64,000 bases of DNA from Phytohabitans sp037414955 (GTDB lineage: Bacteria; Actinomycetota; Actinomycetes; Mycobacteriales; Micromonosporaceae), in NCBI GenBank assembly GCA_037414955.1, contig JBBEWH010000165.1, positions 29,060 to 93,059 on the forward strand, in the 5' to 3' direction. The notes below the pieces were generated by a model. The model saw only the letters and a list, made by a program, of their open reading frames with translations, did not search any database and was not told where the DNA came from. This document shows, in pieces, positions 33,929 through 42,862 of this stretch. The position numbers were made by a program, and so were the translations under genes. Each line of letters begins with the position of its first letter. The stretch's first letter is position 1.

Positions 33929-34843
33929 ATGACGCGTTACGCCCCGGAGGAGATTCGGCAGGTGCTGGGCGGCGGGCTGCTGTCGTTCCCGGTCACCCAT
34001 TTCACCGCCGGGCTGGACTTCGACGAGGCGGCGTACCGGGAGAACCTGGGGTGGCTGTCGTCGCATCCGGCGGCGGGGCTGTTCGTCGCGGGCGGCACCG
34101 GTGAGTTCTTCTCGCTGACGACTGGTGAGGTCGGGCGGGTGGTGCGGGCGGCGGTGCGGGAGACGGCCAGTACGGTCCCGATCATCGCCCCAGCCGGCTA
34201 CGGCACGGCTCAGGCGGTGGAGATGGCCCGCGACGCCGAGGCGGCTGGCGCGGACGCGGTCCTGTTGTTCCCGCCGTACCTGACCGAGATGAGCCAGGAG
34301 GGGCTGGCCATGCACGTCGAGGCGGTCTGCGCGGCCACCTCGCTGGGCGTGATCGTCTACCACCGCGCCAACGCGGCGTTCGGGGTGTCGACCGTCGATA
34401 GACTCGCCCGGAGTTGCCCCAATTTTGTGGGTTTCAAGGACGGGGTCGGTGACATCGAGCTGATGACCCGCTTGTACGCGACGGTGGGTGACCGGCTGCT
34501 CTACATCGGTGGCTTGCCCACCGCGGAGACGTTCGCGCTGCCGTATTTGGAGCTCGGCGTGACGACGTACTCCTCGGCGATCTTCAACTTCGTGCCGAAG
34601 TTCGCACTCGGGTTCTACGACGCGGTGCGGGCCGGTGACCGGGCCGGCGTGTACGGCCGGCTCAACGATTTCGTGCTGCCACTGGTAGAGATCAGGAACC
34701 GCAGGCCCGGCTACGCGGTGTCGATCGTCAAGGCCGGCATGCGCGTCATCGGGCGACCGGCCGGTCCGGTGCGCCCCCCGCTGACCGACCTGACGGACGA
34801 GGAGATGATCAAGCTGACCACCCTCATCGAGAAGCTGGGGTAA
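33929..34843 (+). CDS. kdgD: 5-dehydro-4-deoxyglucarate dehydratase
   Basis: The 304-residue protein is a DapA/NAL-family TIM barrel that decarboxylates and dehydrates 5-dehydro-4-deoxy-D-glucarate to 2,5-dioxopentanoate. The Schiff-base Lys is K170 in NFVGFKDGVGD, with Tyr in VIVYHRANAAF and the entry motif FVAGGTGEFFSLT. Length is normal. GGAG precedes the ATG by about nine bases. It is the first gene behind the right-hand LysR promoter and sits 4 bases before the aldehyde dehydrogenase gene, which uses its product. Confidence 0.92.
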   Translation: MTRYAPEEIRQVLGGGLLSFPVTHFTAGLDFDEAAYRENLGWLSSHPAAGLFVAGGTGEFFSLTTGEVGRVVRAAVRETASTVPIIAPAGYGTAQAVEMARDAEAAGADAVLLFPPYLTEMSQEGLAMHVEAVCAATSLGVIVYHRANAAFGVSTVDRLARSCPNFVGFKDGVGDIELMTRLYATVGDRLLYIGGLPTAETFALPYLELGVTTYSSAIFNFVPKFALGFYDAVRAGDRAGVYGRLNDFVLPLVEIRNRRPGYAVSIVKAGMRVIGRPAGPVRPPLTDLTDEEMIKLTTLIEKLG

Positions 34844-34847
34844 GGCC

Positions 34848-36431
34848 ATGACGGTCTTGACCGGGGCGATGCTGATCGGCGGCAGCGAGGTCCGCGGTGG
34901 CAAAGGTGAGATCCGCGCTGTCGACCCCCGCACCGGGCAGGCGCTGGAGCCGGCGTACGGGCTGGGTGGCACCGACGAGGTCAACCGCGCCGCCGAGCTG
35001 GCCTGGGCCGCGTTCGCCGGCTACCGCGACACCGAGCCGGGCCACCGGGCCGCGTTCCTGGACACCATCGCCGCCAACATCGAGGGGCTCGGCGACGTCC
35101 TGGTCGAGCGTGTCGTTGCCGAGACCGGACTGCCGCGGGCCCGGATCGAATCGGAGCGGGCCCGCACGTGCGCCCAGCTGCGGCTGTTCGCCGAGGTCGT
35201 CCGCGACGGCAGCTGGCTCGGTGTGCGCGTCGACCCGGCCCGACCCGAGCGGACGCCGTTGCCACGGCCGGACATCCGCCAGCGGCGCATTCCCCTCGGT
35301 CCGGTCGCGGTCTTCGGCGCGAGCAACTTCCCGCTCGCGTTCTCGGTGGCCGGCGGCGACACCGCCTCGGCGCTCGCGGCCGGCGCGCCCGTGATCGTCA
35401 AGGCGCACAGCGCCCATCCCGGCACCTCCGAGCTGGTCGGACGGGCGGTCCAGGCCGCGGTGCGGCAGCACGGCCTGCACGAGGGCACGTTCTCGCTGCT
35501 GTTCGGCGACGGCCCCGGCCTGGGCACCGACCTGGTCGCCCATCCACGCGTCCACGCGGTGGGGTTCACCGGTTCCCGTACCGGCGGACTCGCCCTCGTC
35601 GCGGCGGCCGCCGCGCGCCCGCGGCCCATCCCCGTCTACGCCGAGATGTCCAGCGTCAACCCGGTCTTCGTGCTTCCGGCCGCGTTGGCTGAACGGGGCG
35701 CCGCGCTGGGCACGGCGCTGGTCGGCTCGATGACCATCGGCGTCGGCCAGCTGTGCACCAGCCCAGGGCTGGTGTTCGTCGCCGACGGCGACGGCTTCGC
35801 CGAGTTCCTGGCCGCGGCCACCGAGGCGGTCCGAGCGGTCTCGGCCGCCCCGATGCTGACCGCAGGCATCCACGCCGCCTTCAACGCCGGGCTGGAGCGG
35901 CTACGCGACGCTGGCGGGGTCACCCTGGCCGCCCGGGGCGACGGCGACGACACGATCGCCGCCGCCGGCCGCGCCGGCCTGTTCGTCACCGACGCAGCCA
36001 CGTTCCTGGCCAACCCGGCGCTGCACGAGGAGGTCTTCGGGGCCGCGTCGCTGATCGTGCGGGTCGCCGACGACACCCAGCTTCGCCAGATCGTCGAGCG
36101 ACTCGACGGCCAGCTCACCGCCACCGTCCACGCCGCCGCCGGCGACCGTGAGCAGGCGCGCCGGCTGCTGCCGCTGCTGGAGCTGGTCGCTGGACGGATC
36201 GTGTTCAACGGCTGGCCGACCGGGGTCGAGGTCGGACACGCCATGGTGCACGGCGGGCCGTTTCCGGCGACCTCCGACTCCCGCACCACATCGGTGGGCA
36301 CGCTCGCGATCGACCGGTTCCTGCGGCCGGTCAGCTACCAGGACGTGCCCGCGGACCTACTGCCCCAGGCCCTGGCCGACGACAACCCGCTCGGGCTGTG
36401 GCGGCGCGTCGACGGCCGGCTCGAAAGGTGA
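34848..36431 (+). CDS. 2,5-dioxopentanoate (2-oxoglutarate semialdehyde) dehydrogenase
   Basis: The 527-residue aldehyde dehydrogenase has the NAD(P)-binding GPVAVFGASNFPLAFSVAGG, cofactor region VHAVGFTGSRTGG, the general-base Glu in VYAEMSSVNPVFVL and the nucleophile Cys303 in VGQLCTSPGLVF. The slightly long form with QLCTxPG is characteristic of ketoglutaric semialdehyde dehydrogenases. It completes the route from aldarates to 2-oxoglutarate. It is separated by 6 bases from the glucarate dehydratase gene. Confidence 0.9.
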   Translation: MTVLTGAMLIGGSEVRGGKGEIRAVDPRTGQALEPAYGLGGTDEVNRAAELAWAAFAGYRDTEPGHRAAFLDTIAANIEGLGDVLVERVVAETGLPRARIESERARTCAQLRLFAEVVRDGSWLGVRVDPARPERTPLPRPDIRQRRIPLGPVAVFGASNFPLAFSVAGGDTASALAAGAPVIVKAHSAHPGTSELVGRAVQAAVRQHGLHEGTFSLLFGDGPGLGTDLVAHPRVHAVGFTGSRTGGLALVAAAAARPRPIPVYAEMSSVNPVFVLPAALAERGAALGTALVGSMTIGVGQLCTSPGLVFVADGDGFAEFLAAATEAVRAVSAAPMLTAGIHAAFNAGLERLRDAGGVTLAARGDGDDTIAAAGRAGLFVTDAATFLANPALHEEVFGAASLIVRVADDTQLRQIVERLDGQLTATVHAAAGDREQARRLLPLLELVAGRIVFNGWPTGVEVGHAMVHGGPFPATSDSRTTSVGTLAIDRFLRPVSYQDVPADLLPQALADDNPLGLWRRVDGRLER

Positions 36432-36437
36432 CCCGCC

Positions 36438-37793
36438 ATGACCGCTGACAGCGCCGTACCGGTCGTGACCGGCATGCGGGTCGTGCCGGTCGCCGGCCAT
36501 GACTCGATGTTGCTCAACCTCAGCGGCGCGCACGGCCCGTTCTTCACCCGCAACCTCGTCATTCTCACCGACGCGGCCGGGCACGTCGGGGTCGGTGAGG
36601 TGCCGGGCGGCGATGCCATCACCCAGACCCTGCGGGAAGCGCGGGATCTCGTGGTCGGCCAACCGATCGCGCGGTACCACGCCGTGCTCGGCGCTGTGCG
36701 GCGCCGGTTCGCCGACCGCGACGCGGGCGGGCGTGGCCGGCAGACGTACGACCAGCGCACGACCGTACACGCCGTGACCGCTCTGGAAGCGGCACTGTTG
36801 GACCTGCTCGGGCAGTTCCTGCAGGTCCCGGTCGCCGCGCTGCTCGGGGACGGGCAGCAGCGCACCACCGTCCCGACCCTTGGCTACCTGTTCTTCGTCG
36901 GCGACCGGAACAAGACCGACCTGCCGTACCGCGGCGAGCCGGACGCGCCCGACCCCTGGCTACGGCTGCGCCACGAGCCGGCCCTCACCGCCGACGCGAT
37001 CGTCGCCCAGGCGGAGGCGGCCCAGGCCCGTTACGGCTTTCGCGACTTCAAGCTCAAAGGCGGCGTGCTACCCGGACGGTTGGAGGTGGAGGCGGTCACC
37101 GCGTTGGCCGCGCACTTCCCGGACGCCCGCATCACGCTGGACCCCAACGGCGGCTGGTCACTGCACGACGCGATCGCGCTGTGCCGAGACCTGCATGGCG
37201 TGCTCGCGTACGCCGAAGACCCTTGCGGCGCCGAGGGCGGCTACTCCGCCCGCGAGGTGATGGCCGAGTTCCGGCGCGCCACCGGGCTGCGTACCGCCAC
37301 CAACATGATCGCCACGGACTGGCGCCAGTTGGCCCACGCCGTACGCGCCAACGCCATCGACATCCCCCTGGCGGACCCACACTTCTGGACGATGAGCGGG
37401 TCGGTGCGGGTCGCTCAGCTCTGCCAGGCGTGGGGACTGACGTGGGGATCGCACTCCAACAACCACTTCGACGTGTCGCTGGCCATGTTCACCCACGTCG
37501 CCGCGGCGGCGCCGGGTGACATCACGGCCATCGACACGCATTGGATCTGGCAGGACGGCCAGCGGCTCACCAAGAACCCGCTGACCATCCGCGGCGGGAC
37601 CATCGAGGTCCCGACGGCGCCGGGGCTCGGAGTCGAGCTCGACCTCGAACAGGTCGAGGCGGCGCACGAACTGTACCTGAAGCAGGGCCTCGGCGGGCGT
37701 GACGACGCGGTGGCCATGCAGTACCTCATTCCGCATTGGACGTTCGATCCCCAGCGACCCTGCCTGTCCGCTCTCTACAAGGAGTCGTCATGA
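36438..37793 (+). CDS. gudD: glucarate dehydratase
   Basis: The 451-residue enolase-superfamily enzyme dehydrates D-glucarate (and often L-idarate) to 5-dehydro-4-deoxyglucarate. Seen are the second Lys motif FRDFKLKGGVLPG, the metal ligands in ITLDPNGGWSL, AYAEDPCGAEGGYS and TATNMIATDWRQ, and the His/Asp end SHSNNHFDVSLAMFTH, all typical of GudD. Length is normal. Its stop overlaps the start of the transporter binding protein by four bases (ATGA), so uptake and catabolism are translationally coupled. Confidence 0.93.
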   Translation: MTADSAVPVVTGMRVVPVAGHDSMLLNLSGAHGPFFTRNLVILTDAAGHVGVGEVPGGDAITQTLREARDLVVGQPIARYHAVLGAVRRRFADRDAGGRGRQTYDQRTTVHAVTALEAALLDLLGQFLQVPVAALLGDGQQRTTVPTLGYLFFVGDRNKTDLPYRGEPDAPDPWLRLRHEPALTADAIVAQAEAAQARYGFRDFKLKGGVLPGRLEVEAVTALAAHFPDARITLDPNGGWSLHDAIALCRDLHGVLAYAEDPCGAEGGYSAREVMAEFRRATGLRTATNMIATDWRQLAHAVRANAIDIPLADPHFWTMSGSVRVAQLCQAWGLTWGSHSNNHFDVSLAMFTHVAAAAPGDITAIDTHWIWQDGQRLTKNPLTIRGGTIEVPTAPGLGVELDLEQVEAAHELYLKQGLGGRDDAVAMQYLIPHWTFDPQRPCLSALYKESS

Positions 37794-38788
37794 GTGAGTC
37801 CTATGCCCGCCGGCGCGTCCTCGCCGTCCTCGCCGCGGCCGCCGTGCTGCCTGTCGCCGCCTGCGGTGGCGTCAAGGGTGGCAGCGACGACGCTGGCAGC
37901 GACTACCCCACCCGGGCCGTCAACTTCACCGTCCCGTTCGCGGCCGGCGGCAGCGGTGACCTGATCAGCCGGGCCGTCGCGAAGGCGGCGGAGAAGCCCC
38001 TCGGGGAGTCGATCGTCATCGCCAACAAGCCCGGTGCCAACGGCGCGGTCGGCGGCAAGGAGGTCCTGGCCTCGACGCCGGACGGCTACAACATCGCGCT
38101 GGCGGTCAAGTCGCTGTTCGCGATCACGCCGCTGGTCGTCCAGGATCCCACCGCGATCCAGCCGGACAAGATGGAGATCGTGGCCACCCTGGTCCAGGAG
38201 GACTACGTCCTGGTCGTCAACGCGGCCTCGCCGTACCAGACGCTCGAGGACCTGGTGAAGGCGCCGTCGGTGAAGTACGCGACCGCCGGCGTCGGCACCG
38301 GCGGCCAGCTGTCCCAGGCGCTGCTGTTCAAGGCCGCCGGGACCAAGGCCGCGACCGACGTGCCGTTCGACGGCGGCGCACCCGCGGTGACCGCCCTGCT
38401 CGGCAAGCAGGTCGACGCCCTGTCCGGTTCGCTGGCCGAGACGATGGAGCACATCAAGGCCGGCAAGCTGCGCCCCCTGGCCGTCTTCTCCACCGAGCGC
38501 AGCGAGTTCCTGCCCGACGTGCCCACGGCCAAGGAGAAGGGTTACGACGTCGTCGTCGACCAGCGGCGGTTCATCATCGCGCCGCCCGGCCTGCCCGAGG
38601 CCGTTTCCACCAAGCTGGAGCAGTCGTTCGCCGAAGCGCGCAAGGACCCGGCGTACGAGACGTTCCTGAAGGACAACTACATGGAGCGCTGGGAGGTCAC
38701 CGACGACGAGGCGCGGCAGCACCTGAAGGACTCCGCCACGCAGTTCGCGACGCTGACGCAGAAGTTCGGCCTGACCTTCAAGTCATGA
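37790..38788 (+). CDS. tctC: tripartite tricarboxylate-type transporter, binding lipoprotein
   Basis: The 332-residue protein has a signal peptide with lipobox (LAAAAVLPVAACGG) and the TctC-family Venus-flytrap fold (YPTRAVNFTVPFAAGGSGDL, ANKPGANGAVGGKEVLAS, VPFDGGAPAVTALLGKQVDA). Such proteins capture di- and tricarboxylates; here the neighbours suggest glucarate/galactarate. ATG 37790 overlaps the gudD stop, and the tctB start overlaps its own stop. Confidence 0.9.
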   Translation: MSESYARRRVLAVLAAAAVLPVAACGGVKGGSDDAGSDYPTRAVNFTVPFAAGGSGDLISRAVAKAAEKPLGESIVIANKPGANGAVGGKEVLASTPDGYNIALAVKSLFAITPLVVQDPTAIQPDKMEIVATLVQEDYVLVVNAASPYQTLEDLVKAPSVKYATAGVGTGGQLSQALLFKAAGTKAATDVPFDGGAPAVTALLGKQVDALSGSLAETMEHIKAGKLRPLAVFSTERSEFLPDVPTAKEKGYDVVVDQRRFIIAPPGLPEAVSTKLEQSFAEARKDPAYETFLKDNYMERWEVTDDEARQHLKDSATQFATLTQKFGLTFKS

Positions 38789-39291
38789 CCGTCGACCAGT
38801 CCACCGCACCAGAGGTGTCCGAGCAGCCCGACCAGGACGGGCCCCCGACCGGGGGTCCGGTCCTGGGCGCGGTGGCCGGCGCGATCCCGGTCGCGCTCGG
38901 TGCGGCCGTCCTCTGGTACGCGCGTAGCCTCGGCTTCGGGTCGCTGGCCGACCCGGGGCCGGGGCTGTGGCCGAGCATCGTCGCGGCACTGCTGGTCGTC
39001 GCCGGTGCGGTCATCGCGGTCCGGGCCCGGGTGGCGCGCGACACGGAGGCCTTCACCCGCGGCACCACGGCTGTCGTCATTGGCGCGGCCAGCTTGGCCG
39101 TGTACACCTACCTGTTCGAGCTCGTCGGCTTCGAGATCCCCACGGTGCTGCTGCTGGCATTGTGGCTGCGGTTCCTGGGCGGCGAGAGCTGGCGCGTCAC
39201 CGCGGTGATTTCGGTGCTGGCGACCGTGGGGGCGTACGCGTTGTTCATCATCGGGCTCGGCGTGCCACTGCCGCATCTGATCGGGAGCTGA
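38785..39291 (+). CDS. tctB: tripartite tricarboxylate-type transporter, small membrane subunit
   Basis: The 168-residue protein has four hydrophobic segments (VAGAIPVALGAAVLWYA, WPSIVAALLVVAGAVIAV, a segment around VIGAASLAVYTYLFELVGF, VISVLATVGAYALFIIGLG), as in TctB subunits, which bridge the binding protein and TctA. It lies between tctC (4-base overlap) and tctA. Confidence 0.88.
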   Translation: MTVDQSTAPEVSEQPDQDGPPTGGPVLGAVAGAIPVALGAAVLWYARSLGFGSLADPGPGLWPSIVAALLVVAGAVIAVRARVARDTEAFTRGTTAVVIGAASLAVYTYLFELVGFEIPTVLLLALWLRFLGGESWRVTAVISVLATVGAYALFIIGLGVPLPHLIGS

Positions 39292-39292
39292 C

Positions 39293-40807
39293 GTGGACTT
39301 CGGTTCGGTGCTGTCCGGGTTCGCGGTGGTGTTCGAGCCGCAGAACGTGCTGTACTGCGTGATCGGCGTGACCCTGGGCATGCTCGTGGGTGTCCTGCCC
39401 GGTCTCGGCCCGGCCGCCACCATCGCGATCCTGCTGCCGATCACCTACAACATCGAACCCGCGCCCGCGGTCATCATGCTCGCGGGGATCTTCTACGGCG
39501 CCCAGTACGGCGGCACCATCACCTCGGTGCTGCTGCGGCTACCAGGTGAGGCGTCCACAGTGGTCACCGCGCTGGACGGGTACCAGATGGCCCGCCAGGG
39601 CAAGGCCGGCTCCGCGCTCGGGATCGCCGCGATCGGCTCGTTCATCGGCGGTACCGCATCGATCATCCTGCTGACACTCATCGCCCCACTCGTCGCCGAC
39701 GCCGCCCTGGAGTTCGGGCCGGCCGAATACACCGTGCTGGCCCTGATCGGCATCCTCCTGGTCGCCACCCTCGGCAACGGCGCACTCGTCAAGAGCGTCG
39801 CGGCCGCGGGCGTCGGCCTGCTGCTCGCCACAGTGGGTCTGGACCCGCTGATGGGCAGCCCACGGTTCACGTTCGGCAGCGACCAGCTGGCCGACGGCAT
39901 CGACTTCGTCATCGTCGCGATGGGCCTGTTCGGTGTGGGCGAGATTCTCTACAACCTCGAACACCGGTTGCGGCCCCAACCCGCGGTACTGTCATTCGGC
40001 CGGGCCATCCCACGACGGCTGGAATGGCTCCAGTCCCGGATGGCTATCCTACGCGGATCGGTAGTCGGATTCGTCCTCGGCGTGCTGCCCGGCGGCGGCG
40101 CCACCATGTCCTCCCTGGTCGCGTACGCCGTGGAGAAACGCTCGGCCAAGGATCCGTCCCGCTTCGGCAAGGGCGCTATCGAGGGCGTCGCCGGACCGGA
40201 AAGCGCCAACAACGCCGCCGCGACGTCGTCGTTCATCCCTCTGCTGACGCTCGGCATCCCCGCCAACGCCACCATGGCGGTCCTGTTCGGAGCGTTACTG
40301 CTGCAAGGCATCCCGCCCGGACCGCAACTCATCGTCGACCACCCCGACGTGTTCTGGGGCGTCGTCAACTCCATGTACCTCGGCAACCTCATCCTGCTAC
40401 TGCTCAGCATCCCGCTCATCGGCGTGTTCGTCCGGCTGCTGCGGATCCGCGCCGGCATCCTGGCGCCCCTCACCATTCTGGTCACCATGATCGGCGTCTA
40501 CAGCATCCGGAACAACGCCTTCGACATGTTCCTCGTCATCGCCCTGGGCATCCTCGGCTACGGCATGAAGAAGCTCGGGTTCGAACCCGGGCCCTTCGTC
40601 CTGGCGTTCGTACTCGGCAAGCTCCTCGAGTCCTCCTTCCGCCGCTCGATGCGCCTGTTCGACGGCGACCTGCTCGGCTTCTTCCGTCGCCCGGTCTCGG
40701 CTGTCCTGGTCGCCGTGCTGCTGGTCACCGTCGTGGTCGTCCCCCTCCTGCGGATGCTCCGTAGCCGCCAGGCAGCCCGGGTCGAACGCGAACTGAGTCA
40801 GGTCTAG
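39293..40807 (+). CDS. tctA: tripartite tricarboxylate-type transporter, large membrane subunit
   Basis: The 504-residue permease has the TctA repeats and signature loops: LGMLVGVLPGLGPAATIAIL, GIFYGAQYGGTITSVLL, GFVLGVLPGGGATMSSLVAY and FIPLLTLGIPANATMAVL, within about 11-12 membrane spans. It begins with GTG one base after the tctB stop. It is the transport channel of the aldarate uptake system. A tRNA-like GGTTCGAACC string inside it (about 40579) is coincidental. Confidence 0.92.
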   Translation: MDFGSVLSGFAVVFEPQNVLYCVIGVTLGMLVGVLPGLGPAATIAILLPITYNIEPAPAVIMLAGIFYGAQYGGTITSVLLRLPGEASTVVTALDGYQMARQGKAGSALGIAAIGSFIGGTASIILLTLIAPLVADAALEFGPAEYTVLALIGILLVATLGNGALVKSVAAAGVGLLLATVGLDPLMGSPRFTFGSDQLADGIDFVIVAMGLFGVGEILYNLEHRLRPQPAVLSFGRAIPRRLEWLQSRMAILRGSVVGFVLGVLPGGGATMSSLVAYAVEKRSAKDPSRFGKGAIEGVAGPESANNAAATSSFIPLLTLGIPANATMAVLFGALLLQGIPPGPQLIVDHPDVFWGVVNSMYLGNLILLLLSIPLIGVFVRLLRIRAGILAPLTILVTMIGVYSIRNNAFDMFLVIALGILGYGMKKLGFEPGPFVLAFVLGKLLESSFRRSMRLFDGDLLGFFRRPVSAVLVAVLLVTVVVVPLLRMLRSRQAARVERELSQV

Positions 40808-40842
40808 GCCGCCCGCGCGAACCAACAGAACGGAAACGCCTC

Positions 40843-40896
40843 ATGAAACGGATACATCTGGTCCTCGACCGCTACGCGACCGCCGCAGCCGAATGA
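40843..40896 (+). CDS. possible 17-residue leader peptide or remnant
   Basis: An ATG at 40843 opens MKRIHLVLDRYATAAAE and stops at 40894-40896, overlapping the ATG of the next dehydratase as ATGA. The upstream CGGAAACG is only a weak ribosome-binding site. It could couple translation between tctA and the dehydratase, or be all that remains of a deleted gene. Confidence 0.3.
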   Translation: MKRIHLVLDRYATAAAE

Positions 40897-42080
40897 CGGG
40901 ACACACCGCGCCGCCCCACAGCGCTCAGCCCGCACGGTCGGCGCCATCGACGGCGGACGGCACCGAGCGCATCGACCGCGTCCGTCTCACTCTTGTCCGG
41001 CTGCCCCTGGACACGGCGATCAGCGACGCGAAGGTGCTCACCGGCAGGCAGAAACCGCTGACCGAAGTCGCCGTCCTGGTCGCCGAGATCGCCACCTCAC
41101 ACGGGCACCAGGGCCTGGGATTCAGCTACTGCAAGCGTGCCGGCGGGCCCGCACTCTACGCCCACGCCCGCGAGATCGCGCCCGAGCTGCTGGGCGAGGA
41201 TCCCAACGACATCGCCCGCCTCTGGACCAAGCTGGTGTGGGCCGGCGCGTCGGTCGGTCGCAGCGGCCTCGCCACCCAGGCCATCGCCGCGACCGACATC
41301 GCGTTGTGGGACCTCAAGGCCAAGCGCGCTGGCCTGCCACTGGCCAAGCTGCTCGGTGCCTATCGCGACCGGGTGCGCTGTTACAACACATCAGGCGGTT
41401 TCCTGTCCACACCCTTGGACGACCTGCTCCACAACGCCGAACGGTCGCTCGCCCGCGGCATCGGCGGCATAAAGATCAAAGTGGGCCAGCCGGATGCCAT
41501 GACCGACCTGCGCCGACTGGAGACCGTGCGAGAGCGTCTCGGCGACCATGTCCCGCTGATGGTCGACGCCAACCAGCAATGGGACCGCGGGACCGCCCAA
41601 CGCATCGGCCGCACCCTCGAACGGTTCACACTGGAGTGGATCGAGGAGCCGCTCGACGCATATGACGCGCAGGGCCACGCCGCGCTCGCCGCTTCGCTGG
41701 ACACACCCATCGCCACCGGCGAGATGCTCACCAGCGTCGCCGAGCACTCGGGATTGATTCAGGCCGGCGCGGCGGACTTCCTCCAACCCGACGCACCACG
41801 GGTCGGAGGCATCACCCCCTTCCTGCGGGTGACCGCCCTCGCCGACCACGCCGGACTGCGACTGGCGCCCCATTTCGCGATGGAGATTCACCTGCATCTG
41901 GCCGCCGCGTATCCGCGCGAGCCGTGGGTCGAACACTTCGAGTGGCTCGAACCCCTCTGGAACGAACGTCTCGAACTGCGTGACGGCTACATGCTCGTTC
42001 CGAACCGCCCGGGACTCGGTCTGACCCTCAGCGAGCACGCCGCCGCCCACCGCACCGACTGGGTGGAGATCACCTCCTGA
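40893..42080 (+). CDS. enolase-superfamily dehydratase, talarate/galactarate type
   Basis: The 395-residue mandelate-racemase-subgroup enzyme has the catalytic Lys pair in GIGGIKIKVGQPD, metal ligands in PLMVDANQQWD, WIEEPLDAYD and ATGEMLTS, and the His of the His-Asp dyad in LAPHFAMEIHLHLAAAYP. The N-terminal FSYCKRAGGPALYAHA resembles L-talarate/galactarate dehydratases. Its product would be the same keto-acid used by KdgD, widening the operon from glucarate to galactarate. Start ATG 40893 overlaps the 17-codon ORF. Confidence 0.87.
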   Translation: MTGHTAPPHSAQPARSAPSTADGTERIDRVRLTLVRLPLDTAISDAKVLTGRQKPLTEVAVLVAEIATSHGHQGLGFSYCKRAGGPALYAHAREIAPELLGEDPNDIARLWTKLVWAGASVGRSGLATQAIAATDIALWDLKAKRAGLPLAKLLGAYRDRVRCYNTSGGFLSTPLDDLLHNAERSLARGIGGIKIKVGQPDAMTDLRRLETVRERLGDHVPLMVDANQQWDRGTAQRIGRTLERFTLEWIEEPLDAYDAQGHAALAASLDTPIATGEMLTSVAEHSGLIQAGAADFLQPDAPRVGGITPFLRVTALADHAGLRLAPHFAMEIHLHLAAAYPREPWVEHFEWLEPLWNERLELRDGYMLVPNRPGLGLTLSEHAAAHRTDWVEITS

Positions 42081-42099
42081 TGCTGAAAAGGAACCCGCA

Positions 42100-42489
42100 A
42101 TGACCGTGCTGCTCGGCTACCTACCCAGCCCTGAGGGAGACGCGGCTTTCGCCCAAGCGCTCGCGGAGGCGGCCAGACGCTCCACCGACCTAGTCGTCAT
42201 CAACTCCGGCCGTGCTGGCGCCCACGTCGATCCGGCGCTTGCGAGCCAAGCTGACCTGGACCGGCTCCGCGTTGAGGCGGCCGAGGTGGCCATCACGATC
42301 GAGATCCGGCAACCGGTCGACGGGCGCTCCGCCGCCGACGATCTCATCGACGCCTCCGCCGAGGACGGCGTGGACCTGACCGTCATCGGGCTGCGGCGGC
42401 GAACCGCCGTCGGCAAGTTCGTCCTCGGCAGCAGCGCCCAACGGGTGCTCATGGAGGCACACACACCCGTGCTCGCCGTCAAGGCATGA
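42100..42489 (+). CDS. universal stress protein (UspA) family
   Basis: The 129-residue protein begins MTVLLGYLPSPEGDAAFAQA and has the UspA C-terminal nucleotide-binding loop as VIGLRRRTAVGKFVLGSSAQ followed by RVLMEAHTPVLAVKA. USPs bind ATP and tune metabolism under stress; they are frequent last genes of carboxylate-transport operons. It lies 19 bases after the dehydratase gene with AAGGA upstream. Confidence 0.85.
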   Translation: MTVLLGYLPSPEGDAAFAQALAEAARRSTDLVVINSGRAGAHVDPALASQADLDRLRVEAAEVAITIEIRQPVDGRSAADDLIDASAEDGVDLTVIGLRRRTAVGKFVLGSSAQRVLMEAHTPVLAVKA

Positions 42490-42555
42490 TCTCGCGGCGT
42501 CCATCCAGTCCGGGCATCAGGCCGCACCGCATCGCCAAAGCCCCGAGGAGCTCTC

Positions 42556-42699
42556 ACGAGACGACTCGCCATCGCCACGGCCGGCGTGCTGGCCATGGCT
42601 CTCCCCGCCGTGAACACCGCAGACCTGACGCTCTCGCGCCGTAGGCTCCACTCTCCCCAGATCCTCATAGCCTCCCTCATGATGCCTCCACTCCCGTGA
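42556..42699 (+). pseudogene. secreted-protein 5' remnant without a start codon
   Basis: Behind GAGGAG the frame begins with ACG and reads RRLAIATAGVLAMALPAVNT, a good signal peptide, before running into LSRRRLHSPQILIASLMM and a stop at 42697. The ACG may be a mutated ATG. It looks like the first 25 codons of a lost exported protein at the end of the aldarate operon. The remaining bases between 42490 and 42862 hold nothing else recognised. Confidence 0.3.
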
Positions 42700-42862
42700 T
42701 GGCTGGGGGTCCGTCCGGGAGCGGACTACCGCGCGGGGGCGGAGTTTGAGATCTTCGGGACGTGCCCGGGGGCGCACATCTGGATTCCAACTGGTTTCGG
42801 TGGTTCGGGCGGCGTGTTCCGGCCAGACTCCGGAGGTAACGCATACGCCCTGGGGAGCTGGT

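Noticed and set aside
33929..34843. 4-hydroxy-tetrahydrodipicolinate synthase (DapA) identity
   Set aside because: The fold is shared, but the neighbours (gudD, semialdehyde dehydrogenase) and the GGTGEFFSLT and GFKDGVGD motifs fit KdgD.
33197..34984. 595-codon minus-strand frame across the LysR and kdgD genes
   Set aside because: It is a shadow produced by high third-position GC in two well-recognised genes.
40575..40595. tRNA-like T-loop string GGTTCGAACCC
   Set aside because: It lies inside the well-supported TctA reading frame and no acceptor stem, anticodon arm or D-arm can be built around it.
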